A stretch of 64,000 nucleotides of DNA from Panax quinquefolius (taxonomy: Eukaryota > Streptophyta > Magnoliopsida > Apiales > Araliaceae): assembly GCA_020205615.1 (NCBI GenBank), contig CM035166.1:93040706-93104705 (forward strand). The letters are read 5' to 3'. A program made the position numbers and the translations under genes. A model generated the notes under the pieces. That model ran no database searches. It saw nothing but the letters and a program-made list of their open reading frames with translations, and was not told where the DNA came from. Numbering within the stretch: the stretch's first letter is position 1; the number at the start of each line of letters is the position of its first letter. Below, piece after piece: positions 12,756 through 24,830 of this stretch.

Positions 12756-15430
12756 AGTGAAGGCCCCAAAATAGGTATACATCACCCATTCTGAGTCGCC
12801 AAATACATGGTACATAAATCAAATACAAACTTCTTTTATACAATACGACAAAAGCGTAGCTTAGAGTTTTTACACGAATATTATCTCATAAACAGTATTC
12901 AATCTCAAATGAAATCCTCATTACATTTATTATTACACTATTTCATAAAATAGTGAGGACTACTATAGCCACCATCTCTCGATCACTACCGTTCCCCGAC
13001 TAGTCTCTCAATTACGTTCTCATTTCTTGAAGAGAACAATGAAAGCAAAAGGTGAGCTCAACTAGCCCAGTAATAAATATTATGACTAAGATAATGCAGA
13101 ATAAATTATTCTTAGCCTTCAACAATATAACAACTGATAGAATACAATAGACAACAAGTTTTAGGTCAACAACTGCAGCGGAACAAGCAATCCATTAGAA
13201 GAGTCAAGCAGAGTATGATATCTACTATCTTCTATGATTTAAAAAGTTTATCATCAATTTTATCGCTGAGACTCAGCTTAATAAATAAACCACATCATCG
13301 AATCATCCCTGCACTACGGGCTAAGGATATTCATGTAATCATCAATGGTCACGATTATACCGAATAATTCCTGGTCATAATCATACCTACAATTGTCCAT
13401 CAATGCACTACAGACCAATGAGAACTTTTACCACATTATTTGTAACATCATGGTCATGATTATATCGAATAATCCCTGGTCATAATCATACCAATCAATA
13501 GTCCATCTATGCACGTAAGCCAGAAATGACTTTCATCACAATATAAGCATGAGGATGATGACAAGATATAAGCATTAATCAAACGAAATCAAGGATAAAT
13601 ATTAAAGAATTTAAATTTATCCAAAGTTTAAGAATATCCAAATTGTCAACATGATACTACTTTGTGGGGTAAAATTCAAGAATAATATTGTATCAAAAAT
13701 AATTTGGACAGCAAAGAAATCAATTTTTGTCATGAATAATTTCCTAGGTGAATAGTACTTGAGTGAATAGTATTCCGTGAATAGTACTTCAGAAATAGTA
13801 CCCCAGTGAATAGTACTCATAAATAGTACTTTGTGAATAGTACCCCGTGAATAGTACTTTTGTGAATAATACCATATAAATGAATAGTACTCATGGACAG
13901 TACTCCAACATGAAAAGCTTAAAATTTAACAAGAATGTGCAGAAAATATCCTTTTGAAACGATACTAGATGAAGCGCAAATTTCAAGGATATTCTACTAA
14001 TTTCACGGAGTATAGAAGCAATACTTTAACAAAATGAGGGTATAATCAACAATACGAGACAAAATAATATTACTCACATTTTACAGAGTATGGAAGAAAA
14101 TATTATTCGTATGAATACTGAACAAAATAATATTCCTTACCTCTTAAAAAGACAGGATATTGGAATAGTGAGGTAGCATCATTCTCTTCTACTTTCTCTC
14201 TAAAGATTCTCTCTCTATAGCTTCTGTCTATAATTGCTCTTGTGAGTCTTAGTGAATTGGTGAGAATGGAAGAAGAATGAGCTTCTATTTATAGGAAAAC
14301 ATAATTTTGATAATTGCACGTTTTGGGGCTCGAAATATTACAGTATAATACCTTCAACTTTTCTTTCATTTTTAATTTAGTCCTATAAGTATTATCAAAC
14401 TTGCACCACCTCCCCTAATAGCACATTTTGTGAATCAATAGTACAATCATGTGAAAAAATAATTATAGTATAGTACCTTCATCTATACCTCCATTTTTAA
14501 TTTAGTCATTCAAGTATTATCAATCTTGCACCACCTCCCCTAATAGTACATGCATGTGAATCAATAGTACACACATGTGAACAAATAGTTATAAGTATAT
14601 GAATTAATAGCAATTAATTGCTCATTTATCCGATTAATTACCCGATTGGTCAATATAACCTCCAGACATCCATTATTATCGAAATAGATGTCGATTTCCA
14701 CTAACACTAATAATTCCAATAAAATGGAAATATCAAATTTATCTTTAATCAACACGAACTTATTCATCATTAATATTATAACTCACAATATTTAACAACC
14801 AGATCATTCCCAGGAAAGAGGGGGCTTTCTGATAAGGATTTCTCCCTATTGGCGCGCAATTAGGTGACCAAACCTCTTCTTGACAGAACTTTCTAGACAT
14901 TGTCAATATTGCAAATAATAATATGAATAACATTATCGTCTCAATTATTGATTTAATAATAATAAATATTATGCAGATGATACTGTGATAATAATTGAAT
15001 CAATAATATGAAAGATATTATGCAGCAATTACTGTAGCAATAATTGAGTATAACTGAGTGACTTCTCACGTAAGCATAAATACCATGTGTTACTATGCAA
15101 CCACGCGTATAACTGTACTTTTACCACCAGGTAGTTCAACAGTTTAACGGTAAAACTTCCGCCGTTATTTTTATAAAAAGATAATTCTGTCATTTTCTAA
15201 ATACGACAATACTTTTGTTGTGGGGTCCACCAATGATTGTGCCATCGTATGAATATTCCCTGTTAAAACGAATATTCCTGACCAATCGAATATTATATAA
15301 CCACTTGCTTATTTTGAAAAATTTGTAAATAATACCCACAACTATAACATTATATCAAATTCACACCATAATATTCAAAAATATATTTCGAGAAAAATTA
15401 ATCTTTATTCATAAAAGTTGGGGTCTTACA
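12756..15430 (-). repeat. A2 5' LTR
   Basis: On the plus strand it starts AGTGAAGGCCCC (canonical TGTGACGCCCCC) and ends GGGTCTTACA. The right flank CGTAG matches the left flank of the 3' LTR. It carries the ACTATTCACG array in reverse (about 13745-13905). Confidence 0.9.
14285..14293 (-). promoter_or_regulatory. LTR TATA box, A2 5' LTR
   Basis: The minus strand reads TATAAATAG at the conserved position, followed by the GAAGCTCATTCTTC-type transcribed region. Confidence 0.62.
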
Positions 15431-16204
15431 CGTAGTGCAGGGAGGATTCGATTATGTGGTTTATTTATTTAGCTGAGTCTCAGCTAGAGGTGGCAAACGG
15501 GCGGGCGGGCGCGGGCCAGGCCAAAAAGGCCCGGATTTTCACGGGCCAAAAAAAGTAAGCCCATAAATTAATGGGTTCGGCTACCATGAGCCAAAGGTTG
15601 TTTATGCTATTTTTGGCACTTTTTGAGCCCAGCACAGCTCAGCCGGCTGGCCTGGCTGCCTTGCCTGAAGCTTTATGGGCCAAAAAAATGCAGCCCAAAG
15701 CCTCGCTTTTTTGGCCGGTGGTACTTTGGCTTCATGAGCTTTGGGCCCGCTTTAGGTGTCTCTCAAATGATAAAGTTCTACTTGACTCTTCTAATGGATT
15801 GCTTGTTTCGCTGTAGTTAAACTTGTTGTCTATTATATTCTATCAGTTTAACATTGTTGAAGGCTAACGATAACTTATTCGACATTATCTTAGTCATAAT
15901 ATTTCTTACTGGGCTAGTTGAGCTCACTCTTTTTTCTTTCATTATTCTCTTCAGCAAATGAGAACATAGTCGGGACTAGTCGGGGAATGGAGTGATGGTC
16001 CCAGATGGCTGTTTTAGTAACCCTCACTATTTAGTGTGATAATAAATGTAATGAGGATTAAATTTGAGTTTATATACTGTCTGTGAGACAGTATTTGTGT
16101 AAAAACTCTCAGCTCTGGTTGTATAATTAAGTTTATATTTGTATTCTATACCATGTATTTGGCGGCCCAAGATGGGTGATGTATACTATTTTGGGAGCGT
16201 CACA
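15431..16204 (+). repeat. A1 3' LTR, right segment
   Basis: The A1 LTR resumes with the duplicated CGTAG and runs to the GCGTCACA terminus at 16204. It is interrupted by the GC-rich insertion 15484-15760; just after that insertion a short stretch found in the A3 LTRs is missing. Confidence 0.85.
15484..15760. mobile_element. GC-rich insertion, possible hAT-type non-autonomous element
   Basis: This 277-bp stretch is far richer in G+C than its surroundings and breaks an otherwise continuous LTR. Its left end AGAGGTGGCAAACGGGC resembles the GGTGGCAAACGGGC ends common in plant hAT-like non-autonomous elements. The right end (GCCCGCTTTAGGTG) is only a partial inverted match, and the flanks (AGTCTCAG and TCTCTCAA) are an imperfect 8-bp duplication. 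Reading frames in it look incidental. The class assignment is tentative. Confidence 0.45.
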
Positions 16205-16380
16205 GTATATTATAATTTAGACAGAAAAAATAATTTTGGAGATAATTTTTATAAAAAATAAGTTTAATGCTAGAGATTGGACAATGATAAAACAACCATT
16301 TACACATTAAATTTCAAAATTAGATATACAACTTGACTTTTGAGATCAAACAAGGACATAATAAATTTCAAAATTGGTAT
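16205..16380. other. Unassigned spacer between A1 and CACTA
   Basis: 176 bp of AT-rich sequence with no frame or repeat I recognise. It is probably the flank into which both A1 and the CACTA element inserted. Confidence 0.5.
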
Positions 16381-16650
16381 CACTGCAAGAAAAAGTGTTA
16401 TTTTCGACAGAATTAAGTTCGATTGAATAAATTTCGTTGACTTTAAATTAAGTCTGACTAATATTATGTCGATATTAAGTCCGTCGACTTTAGTGTATCC
16501 TCGACGGACATTCGTCGGAAGTAAGCCTCTCTTTGGCGCAAAGCTTTTTCACCAGCGCGAGTATAAATTCAACGGAATATGTGTTACACTCGACAAAATA
16601 GTTCATCGAAATTAGAGTACAGTCGACAGAAATAACCTCAACGAAATTCT
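16381..16650 (+). repeat. CACTA left terminal and subterminal repeats
   Basis: The CACTGCAAGAAAAAGTG terminus is followed by repeated short motifs in both orientations (TCGACAG, CGTCGACT, CGACGGAC, CGTCGG, ACTCGACA, GTCGACAG). In En/Spm elements such subterminal motifs bind the TNPA-type protein. Spacing and exact consensus were not computed. Confidence 0.65.
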
Positions 16651-17454
16651 GTTGAAAATAATTTTAAAACCTAATCTGATTGTTTTCTCCAGCCGCCTCG
16701 TCTCTCACTCTTTCATCTCTCTCTCACTATCTTCCTCATCTCACTCCGCTCACACCACCACCTCCGCCAGATTCGACCACCACCTTCGCCCACCTTGCTA
16801 CGACAACCAACCTCCTTGGCATCCCCACCAGATTTTTGGTTTGGGTTTTTGAGCAGCTGATCGATTTTTTCTCAAATTGGTGGTTGTTTAGCTAGTAAAT
16901 CATCAATTATTTGTTAAAAATTCAAGCTAATCATATATGTTTGATGAATCTGTCATTTGATTTTGATTAATATGACTTTTAAATCCATGCCCTGTTTTTG
17001 CAAAATGGGTTCTATTACACCACTGCTACGTATTTTGTATATGTTTGGGTCTGGAAATTAGTGGGTATTTATTTATCTTGTACTGGCTCATAGATTGTTC
17101 TGAAATTGGTTTTTATTAGGTTTGAGACTGGTTATATTGGTACCGAAGATATGAAATATGACTAAAATTGGTATGAGATAGGGCTGAGTTGATCAAATTG
17201 GTCTGAAATTAGTTATTGAGGGTCTGATGTAGGAATTACATAACTGAAAATTAGTATTATATACATGCCATGAATTGTTCATATGCGTTTGTTTATTATA
17301 TCATTCTGAAATTGTGAAAATTTTGATGAAATAGGGAATATTAGTTGCAATAGTATTTTGTTGATGCTTCATGAATTGTAAAATTTCTTGTTATATTTGT
17401 TATTTCTGACAGAATTACCGAAAAATTTTGTCAAAATTATTCAATTACAAAATC

Positions 17455-18480
17455 AGTGGGCCCTGAAACAAAATAAAAATTAATAATAAATTAGAATAAT
17501 ATAAATAAATTGAATAAAACAACTTAAAACATATCTAATAAATAAATAAAATAAAATTAGTTATATTTAATTAATTAATATAATATCAAATAAATAAATA
17601 AAATAAAATAAAATATATTTATTTAATTAAAATAATATAGTATAATATAATAATAAATAATAATAAATTAGAATAAAATAATTAAATTTATTAAATTAAA
17701 TTAAATTTAATAAATAAATTTAATTTAATTTAATTTATTAAAATAAATTTAAAAATTAGATAATATAATATAATACAAAATAAAGTAAGTAGCATTTACA
17801 TAATTTTTAAATTAATGAAAATAAGATCAAAATAAAATATATAATATAATGCAAAATAAATTAATATTTTAGTAAATAAAACTAAATAAAATAACTTAAA
17901 TCATATCTAATAAATAAATAAATAAAATAAAATAAATTATATTTAATTAATATAATATAATATAATAAAAAAATAAAATTAATAATAAATTAGAATAAAA
18001 TTATTAAATTGAATAAATTTAAATAAATTTAAAAATTAAATAATATAATATAATACAAAATAAACTAAGTAGCATTAATGAAAATAAGATCAAAATTAAA
18101 TAAATAATATAATACAAAATAAATTAATATTTTATTAAATAAAACTACATAAAATAACTTATATCATATCTAATAAATGAATAAAATAAAATAAAATAAA
18201 ATATATTTAATTAATTAATATAATATAGTATAATATAATAAAATATAAATTAATAATAAATTAAAATAAAATAATTAAATTTAATTTAATTTAATAAAAT
18301 AAATTTAAAAAATTAGATAATATAATATAATACAAAAGCACACTAAGTAACATTTACTTAGTTTTTTAAAATTAATGAAAATAAGATCAATATAATATAA
18401 TATAATATAATATAATGTAATACAAATAAATTAATATTTTAGTAAATAAAACTAAGTAAAATAACTTAAATCATATCTAC
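17455..18480. repeat. AT-rich tandem repeat in CACTA leader
   Basis: About 1 kb made almost only of A and T, dominated by AATAAAATA-type words. A recognisable anchor, AACTTAAATCATATCTAATA, recurs at 17521, 17893, 18156 and 18463, so the block is about three diverged higher-order copies of roughly 260-370 bp rather than random low complexity. No coding capacity is seen. Confidence 0.7.
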
Positions 18481-21122
18481 TAATAGTTCGCATAAACTGA
18501 GTATCACTTACTTAGTTTTTCATTGAAAAAATAATCTAAGTAGTATTTGCTTAGTTTTCAACAAATATAGTAAATTACATATATACTTGTGCATGTAGTA
18601 TTAATAGGACCTTAGAAACCCGTGTAACATTCACTCATTAGGAGTGAATGTCGAATAGTCCCCAGTTTGGGATTGTTACTGGATGTTGTCTGTGATGCCC
18701 CCAAAATAGGTATACACAACCCATTCTGAGTCGCTAAATACATGGTACAAAATTTAAATACAAACTTCATTTATACAATACAGCAATACGTAGCTGAAAG
18801 TTTTAACACGAATATTGTCTCGTAGACAATATCCAAACTCAAATGGAGTCCTCATTACATTTATTATCAAACTATTACTTAGAATAATGATGACTACTAT
18901 AGCCACCATCTTGGACAATCACTCCATTCTCCGACTAGTCCCAGCTATATTCTCATTTCCTGAAGAGAACAGTGAAAGAAAATGGTGAGCTCAACTAGCC
19001 CAGTAAAGAATATTATGACTAAGATAATGCAGAATAAATTATCGTTAGTCTTCATCAGTGTAAAACTGATATAATACAATAAATAACAAGTTTAACTGCA
19101 GCGAAACTAAGCAGTCCATTAGAAGAGTCAAGTAGAGCATAATATCTACTTTCTTCTATGATTTAAAAGTTCATCATCAATATTTTATCACTGTAACACG
19201 GCTCAATAAATAATCCACATCATCGAATTATACATGCACTACGGGCCAAGGATATTCGTTAGTATCACATCCACGAATGGTCATGATTATCACCAATGCA
19301 CTACGGGCCAAGTATATTCATTATTATCACCAATGGTCATGATCATGTCAACAAATGTCCATCAATGCGCTACGGGCAAATGAGGACTTTTACCACATCA
19401 TTTGTAACATTACAGGTCATGATTATACCGATACATAATTCCTCGTCATAATCATACCAATCAATAGTACATCTATACACTACGGGCCGAAGATGACTTT
19501 CATCATAATATAAGCATGAGGATGATGACAATGATATAAGCATCAATCAAACGAAATCAAGGATAAATATTAAAGATTTTTTATTTATCTAGAGTTTAAA
19601 AATATCCAAATTGTCAACATGATAACTGCTTTGTGGAGTAAAATTCAAGAATAATATTCATGTATCAAAAATAATTTGAACAGAAAAGAATTCAATTTTT
19701 GTCGTGAATAGTGCCCCGGGTGAATAGTACCTGAGTGAATAGTATCTCATGAATAGTACTTCGTAAATAGTACTCCGTGAATAGTACCCTGGCATGAAAA
19801 GATTAAAATTTAACAAGAATGTTCAAAAAAATATTCCTGTGAAACGATACTAGATAAAGCGAAAATTTCAAGGATATTCTACTAATTTCACGGAGTATAG
19901 AAGTAATACTTATCAAAATGTGTGTAGAATTCGGAATCTAAAATAAAATAATATTACTTATGTAAGACCCCAACTTTTATGAATAAAGATTAATTTTTCT
20001 CGAAATATATTTTTAAATATTATGGTGTGGATTTGATATAATGTTATAGTTGTGGATATTATTTACAAATTTTGCAAAGTAAGCAAGTGGTTATATAATA
20101 TTCGATTGGTCGGGGAATATTCGTTTTAACAGGGAATATTCGTACGAAGACACAATCATTGGTGGACCCCACAACGGAAGTATTATCGTAGTTAGAAAAC
20201 GACAAAATTATCTTTTTATAAAAATAACGACGAAAGTTTTACTGGTTAAACCGTTGAACTACCCTTAGTAAAAAATACAAAGAATACGCGTGGTCGTGCA
20301 AGAGTAGCACACGGTATTGATTATTGATACTTACGTGAGAAGTCACTCAGCTTATACTTAATTATTACTACAATAATTGTTTGATCATCTCTCTCATATT
20401 ATTGATTCAATTATTGTCACAGTATCATCTGCATAATATTTTTATATTATTAAATCAATAATTGAGACGACAAAGTTATTCATATTATTATTTGCAATAT
20501 TGACAATGTCTAGAAGTTCAGTCAATGAGAGGTTTGGTCACCTAATTGCATGCGCTTGATAAGGAGAAATCCTTATCGGAAAGCCCCCTCTTTCTTGGGA
20601 ACGACCTGGTTGTTAAATATTGTGAGTTATAATATTAATGATGAATAAGTTCGTGTTAATTAAAGATGTTGTGTGGGAATTATTAGTGTTAGTGGAAATC
20701 GACAGTTATTTCGATAATAATTAATGTCTGGAGGTTATATTGACCAATCGGGTAATTAACCGGATAAATGAGCAATTAATTGCTATTAATTCACATGATT
20801 ATAACTATTTGTTCACATGTGTGTACTATTGATTCACATTCGTGTACTATTAGGGGAGGTGGTGCAAGATTGATAATACTTGCATGACTAAGTTAAAAAT
20901 AGAGGTATAGTTGAAGGTACTATACTGTAATTCGTATTTTCACATGATTATAATTATTGATTCACATGATTTATCTATTGATTCACATTATTTACTATTA
21001 GGGGAGGTGGTGCAAGTTTGATAATACTTGCAGGACTAAATTAAAAATGAAGAAAAAGAGGAAGGTATTATATTATAATATTTTGAGCCCAAAAATGTAC
21101 AATTATCAAAACTATATCTTCC

Positions 21123-21131
21123 TATAAATAG
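21123..21131 (+). promoter_or_regulatory. LTR TATA box, A3 5' LTR
   Basis: TATAAATAG preceded by TTCC. In the 3' LTR the corresponding site has decayed to TATATATAG (28926-28934). Confidence 0.65.
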
Positions 21132-21329
21132 AAGCTCATTCTTTCTTCATTTCTCACCAATTCACTAAAGCTATAGAGCAATTATTATAGAGAGAAATTA
21201 TAGAGAGAAAGAAGAAGAGAAGTCTCACTACCTCACTATTCCAAAGATCCAGTTTTTTTTCTAAGGTAAGGGGTATTATTCTTTCGTATTCATGAAGAAA
21301 GTTATTTTCTTTCAATACTCTTAAGGGTT

Positions 21330-21775
21330 GTTATTCCATTCTTTATTATTATGTTGAATAACTTTATACATCAAGTACCGCATATATGGTGAAATTCTAC
21401 ATTATTCCATTCTTTATTATTACATTGGAATAACTCATGCATCATCTGGATCTATCGCATACCTAGTGAATTCTGTTGTTATTCCATTCTTTATTATTCA
21501 TTGGAATATCCCGCTCAGCGGATTACGCATGACCTGGTTCCATTTTTTATTATTCTATTGGAATATCCCATGCATGCGGATTACATGCATGACCGTTCCA
21601 TTCTTTATTATTCTGTTGGAATAACATATCTGCGCTGATTACATGCGCCTAGTGAATTCTTCTGTTATTCCATTCTTTATTATCTTGTTGAATAACCTGT
21701 CTATATGGATTACCGTATGCATGGTGAATGATCCTTTGTATTCATTCCTTATTAAATTGTGGAAATGATCTGTCT
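21330..21775 (+). repeat. 60-bp tandem array in A3 5' LTR
   Basis: Six to seven diverged copies of a roughly 55-70-bp unit, each with CCATTCTTTATTATTCTGTT followed by GGAATA(A/T)C and a GGATTACGCATG-like tail. A1 and A2 have only about one copy at this position, so the array expanded in the A3 lineage. The 3' LTR carries the same array at 29125-29575. Confidence 0.8.
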
Positions 21776-22858
21776 ACGTGGATTACCGCATGACGGGCAA
21801 AAATCCATTTGTGGTTTCATATATTCTATTATACTCAGTTGGTTAAAGTTTTGGGTTCTATACTCCATGAAATTAGTGGAATATCCTTGATATTTGCGCT
21901 TCATCCAATATCTTTTCATGGAAATATTCTTCTGAGCATTCTTGAATTCTACTCCACAAAGAAGTATCATGTTGACAATTTGGACGTTATTGATTTCTGG
22001 ATAAATTAAAATTATAAATCTTTAAAATTTATCCTTGAACTTGTTTTATTGAATTATTATGTCATTGTCATCATCCTCATGCTTATATTGTGATTAAAGT
22101 TATCTTTGGCTTACGTGCATAAATGGACTTGATATGATTATAACCATGGATTATTCGGTATAATCATGACCGTAATGTGACGAATGATGTGGTAAAAGTC
22201 CTCATTGGCCTGTAGTTCATTGATGGACAGTTGTTGGTATGATTATGACCAAGGATTATTTGGTATAATCATGACCATTGATGATTACATGAATATCCTT
22301 AACCGTGATGCAGGGATGATTCGATTTTATTTATTAAGCTGAGTCTCAGTGATAAAGTTGATGAAAAACTTTTTAAATCATAGAAGATAGTAGATTTTAT
22401 GCTCTACTTGACTATTCTAATGGTTTGCTTGTTCCACTGCAGTTAAACTTGTTGTCTATTATATTCTATCAGTTTAACATTGTTGAAGGCTAATGATAAT
22501 TTATTCTTTATTATCTTAGTCTTAATATTTCTTACTGGGCTAGTTGAGCTCACCCTTTCTTTCACTGTTCTTTTCAGGAAATGAGAACGTAGCCAGGACT
22601 AGTCGGGGAACGGAGTGACGGTCCAGATGATAGCATTAGTAGTCCTCACTATTCTGTTAAATAGTGTGACAATAAATGTAATGATGATTCCATTGAGTGT
22701 GGATATTGTCTAAATGTTAATATTCTTATTAAAACTCTTAGATTAGGTTTTGTCGTATTTTACACGACTGTTGTATAATTAAGTTGGATTTGAATTTTGT
22801 ACCATGTATTTGGCGACTCAAGATGGGGGATGTATACCTATTTTGGGGGTGTCACAGT

Positions 22859-23043
22859 TGGTATCAAAGCTTAGCGATATGATCCCTGGCTGAGATGTGA
22901 GACAAGAACTAGGAGGGGCGAGACGGGAAATTCCTTCGCTAGTATGACCTACCTAAGTTTATTTGGTATTTAATTGGTCGGTCAGAGTATAGGGATAATA
23001 TGTGATATGTTAATTAACCCTTGTTTTGTGGCAGTATTTGAAA
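22859..23043 (+). other. A3 primer-binding site and leader
   Basis: TGGTATCAAAGC (22859-22870) lies two bases after the LTR and matches, with one change, the TGGTATCAGAGC site for initiator methionine tRNA. The leader to gag (22871-23043) contains AACTAGGAGGGG and CTTCGCTAGTATGACCTACC, both conserved in family B leaders. Confidence 0.82.
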
Positions 23044-24170
23044 ATGGCATCCAAAAATGTTGAGATAAGAAATGAAGCACATGAGACCGTTGAGTCACCA
23101 CAGATTAATACCCAGGATAATGTGCAACAGGAGGACAATAATCCTCAGGTAAACAACAACGATCAAATGATGAACGATAGGATGTTCAGAGGTTTTATGC
23201 AATTCATGCAACATTAGGCGAGGGCGGCTCCTGTCCAAAATGCAGGTAGAAACACTGACAACTCTCGGACGGTCACCGCTAAGCAGTTCAAGAAGCCGGG
23301 ACCTCCAGAGTTTTTTGGAGAGCCAAAACCACTTAAGGCGGAGACATGGATAAAACAGATCAACAAGATATTTGATGTCTTGGGATGTTCCGAGGAGCAA
23401 AAGGTTCCCTTTGCCACCTTCATGCTGTGAGCAGAGGCAGATTACTGGTGGGAATCTGTAAAGTGTACTCAACCTGTCGCACTCAAAATGTCTTGGGAGA
23501 AGTTCCAAGAGCTGTTCAACAACAAGTACTTTCCTGAAAGTATTCGACACATGAAGGAGGTAGAGTTCATCAAGCTTGAGCAAAACAATATGATCAGTGG
23601 CGCAAGATGGCTAAGTTTGCCGAGTTGTCTCGGTTTGCATCCCACTTAGTTGATAATGAGAAGAGAATGACGCAGATGTTTCTAAAAGGTTTGAAACCTG
23701 AGATACATCAATACCTAATTTCTCATAAACTGTGTTGGTATTCAGATGTTGTGAATATGGCTCAGTTATTGGAGCGCGATAACGAGTCAACCCAACCAAG
23801 AGAGAGCAGTCGACAAGTCGATAATACCAGCGGTAGCAGTCATCGAAGCGGTGACAACAAGCGTGGAGGGAATCAACATGCCAGAAATGGTAATCACTTC
23901 GGTGGTAATCAGGTAATCACTTCGGTGGTAATCATGGCCATGACAATAAGAGTGGACATTTCAAGAAGAGGAGATTCAACAATGATGGAAAGACGTCAGC
24001 ACCATCACCTATTGTTAAGGAAGGAGAACGACCACCGGTCGTATGTTACAAATGTGGAGGGGAAGGACACATCAGTCCAAACTGCGCGATGCAGTCCAAA
24101 GCGTGTTACAATTGTGGAAAAGAAGGTCACCTAGCCCAATTTTGTCATGCACCAAAGTCAAGTCTAGCTG
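23044..24170 (+). pseudogene. A3 gag
   Basis: Gag starts at ATG 23044 (MASKNVEI), 188 bp after the LTR. The retrotransposon gag domain spans about 23280-23700 (GCSEEQK, YYWWES-like and KYFPESIRHMKEVEF motifs). Two CCHC zinc knuckles close the protein ([14 protein letters not shown] and [14 protein letters not shown], about 24039-24150). It is broken by TAG at 23215-23217 (CAG in A2), TGA near 23431 (CGA in A2), an indel near 23592 and a 23-bp direct duplication near 23890-23935 that shifts frame just before the knuckles. The product would have been the nucleocapsid/capsid precursor. Confidence 0.9.
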
Positions 24171-24830
24171 GGATGGAGGCATCAAAGGGTGTCCCGGACA
24201 TGACAAAACCGGTATTTCAAGGGAGAGCGTTTGTCGTAACCTCCCAAAAAGCGAGGAATCCGAACGAGGTGATCACAGGTAAGCTAATCATAAACTCTAG
24301 TGAAGTTTATACTTTATTTGATATCGGTTCTACCCATTCTTTCATTTCTCCTACTTGTGCCCAACGTTTAAATTTGACTCCGAAGAAATTAGACTTTGAC
24401 TTATCGTTTGAAACTCCGTTGGGAGAAACCTTCATTACATCCACTGTTTATAAGTCTTGTTTGATTCAAATCGGTAACCGAACGTTACCTGTCGATCTTA
24501 TCTCCTTAAAAATACTTGCATTTGACGTGATTCTAGGGATTGATTGGTTAACTACTCATCATGCTAAAATTGATTATTTTCGTAAGGTTGTTAGCTTTCA
24601 TATTCCTAATCAACCTATTATGCGAATTCAAGCGACCAAACCATTAAAATCAATCACGGTTATCTCAAGCCATAAAGCTATTTGTTTATTGAAAAACGGA
24701 TGTCAAGCTTTCTTAGCTCATGTCACAGATTTAAACAAAAATACGTCAGATTTGAATAATATTTCTATTGTTAATAAATTTCTTGACGTATTCCCCGAAG
24801 AACTTTCTGGCCTACCCCCGGAGCGTGAAA
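24171..24830 (+). pseudogene. A3 aspartic protease
   Basis: The segment is in the same open frame as the second zinc knuckle and the start of reverse transcriptase (24089-25045). The active-site triplet is DIG (24320-24328, followed by STHSFIS) instead of the DTG seen in A2, which would be expected to abolish catalysis. The downstream VILGIDWL motif (about 24525) is the usual second hallmark of retroviral-type proteases. The linker to reverse transcriptase contains the GLPPERE motif. Confidence 0.88.

Larger units (their letters stand above)
3727..15430 (-). mobile_element. Complete gypsy element A2 with solo LTR C nested in it
   Basis: This is a minus-strand LTR retrotransposon with both LTRs (3727-6445 and 12756-15430), a primer-binding site, leader, gag, protease, integrase and polypurine tract. 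It is flanked by a perfect 5-bp duplication, CGTAG (3722-3726 and 15431-15435), and sits antisense inside the A1 LTR. It lacks most of reverse transcriptase and RNase H, so it is not autonomous. Its gag is split by solo LTR C (9505-11967). Confidence 0.92.
1..16204 (+). mobile_element. Gypsy element A1, right part only, split by A2
   Basis: This is the 3' part of a plus-strand Ty3/gypsy element whose left end lies outside the window. A decayed gag-pol tail (1-1580) is followed by a purine tract and the 3' LTR, which begins at 1591 with TCGTAAGACCC (canonical family start TGTAAGACCC) and ends at 16204 with GCGTCACA. The LTR is interrupted by the complete minus-strand element A2 (3727-15430) and by a 277-bp GC-rich insertion (15484-15760). 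The assignment rests on close similarity to the complete element A3 at 19961-30672. Confidence 0.88.
19961..22856 (+). repeat. A3 5' LTR
   Basis: 2896 bp, from TGTAAGACCCC to GTCACA, followed two bases later by the primer-binding site. It contains a TATA box at 21123 and an array of about seven diverged units in the transcribed part (21330-21775). Confidence 0.93.

Noticed and set aside
15571..15820. Overlapping frames in the GC-rich segment as a gene.
   Set aside because: Two frames overlap in a repeat-derived insertion without any conserved motif; they cross the junction into LTR sequence.
16652..16895. Pyrimidine-rich frames near 16652-16895 as a host gene exon.
   Set aside because: Low-complexity Ser/His/Pro-coding sequence in two frames at a position expected for the CACTA leader.
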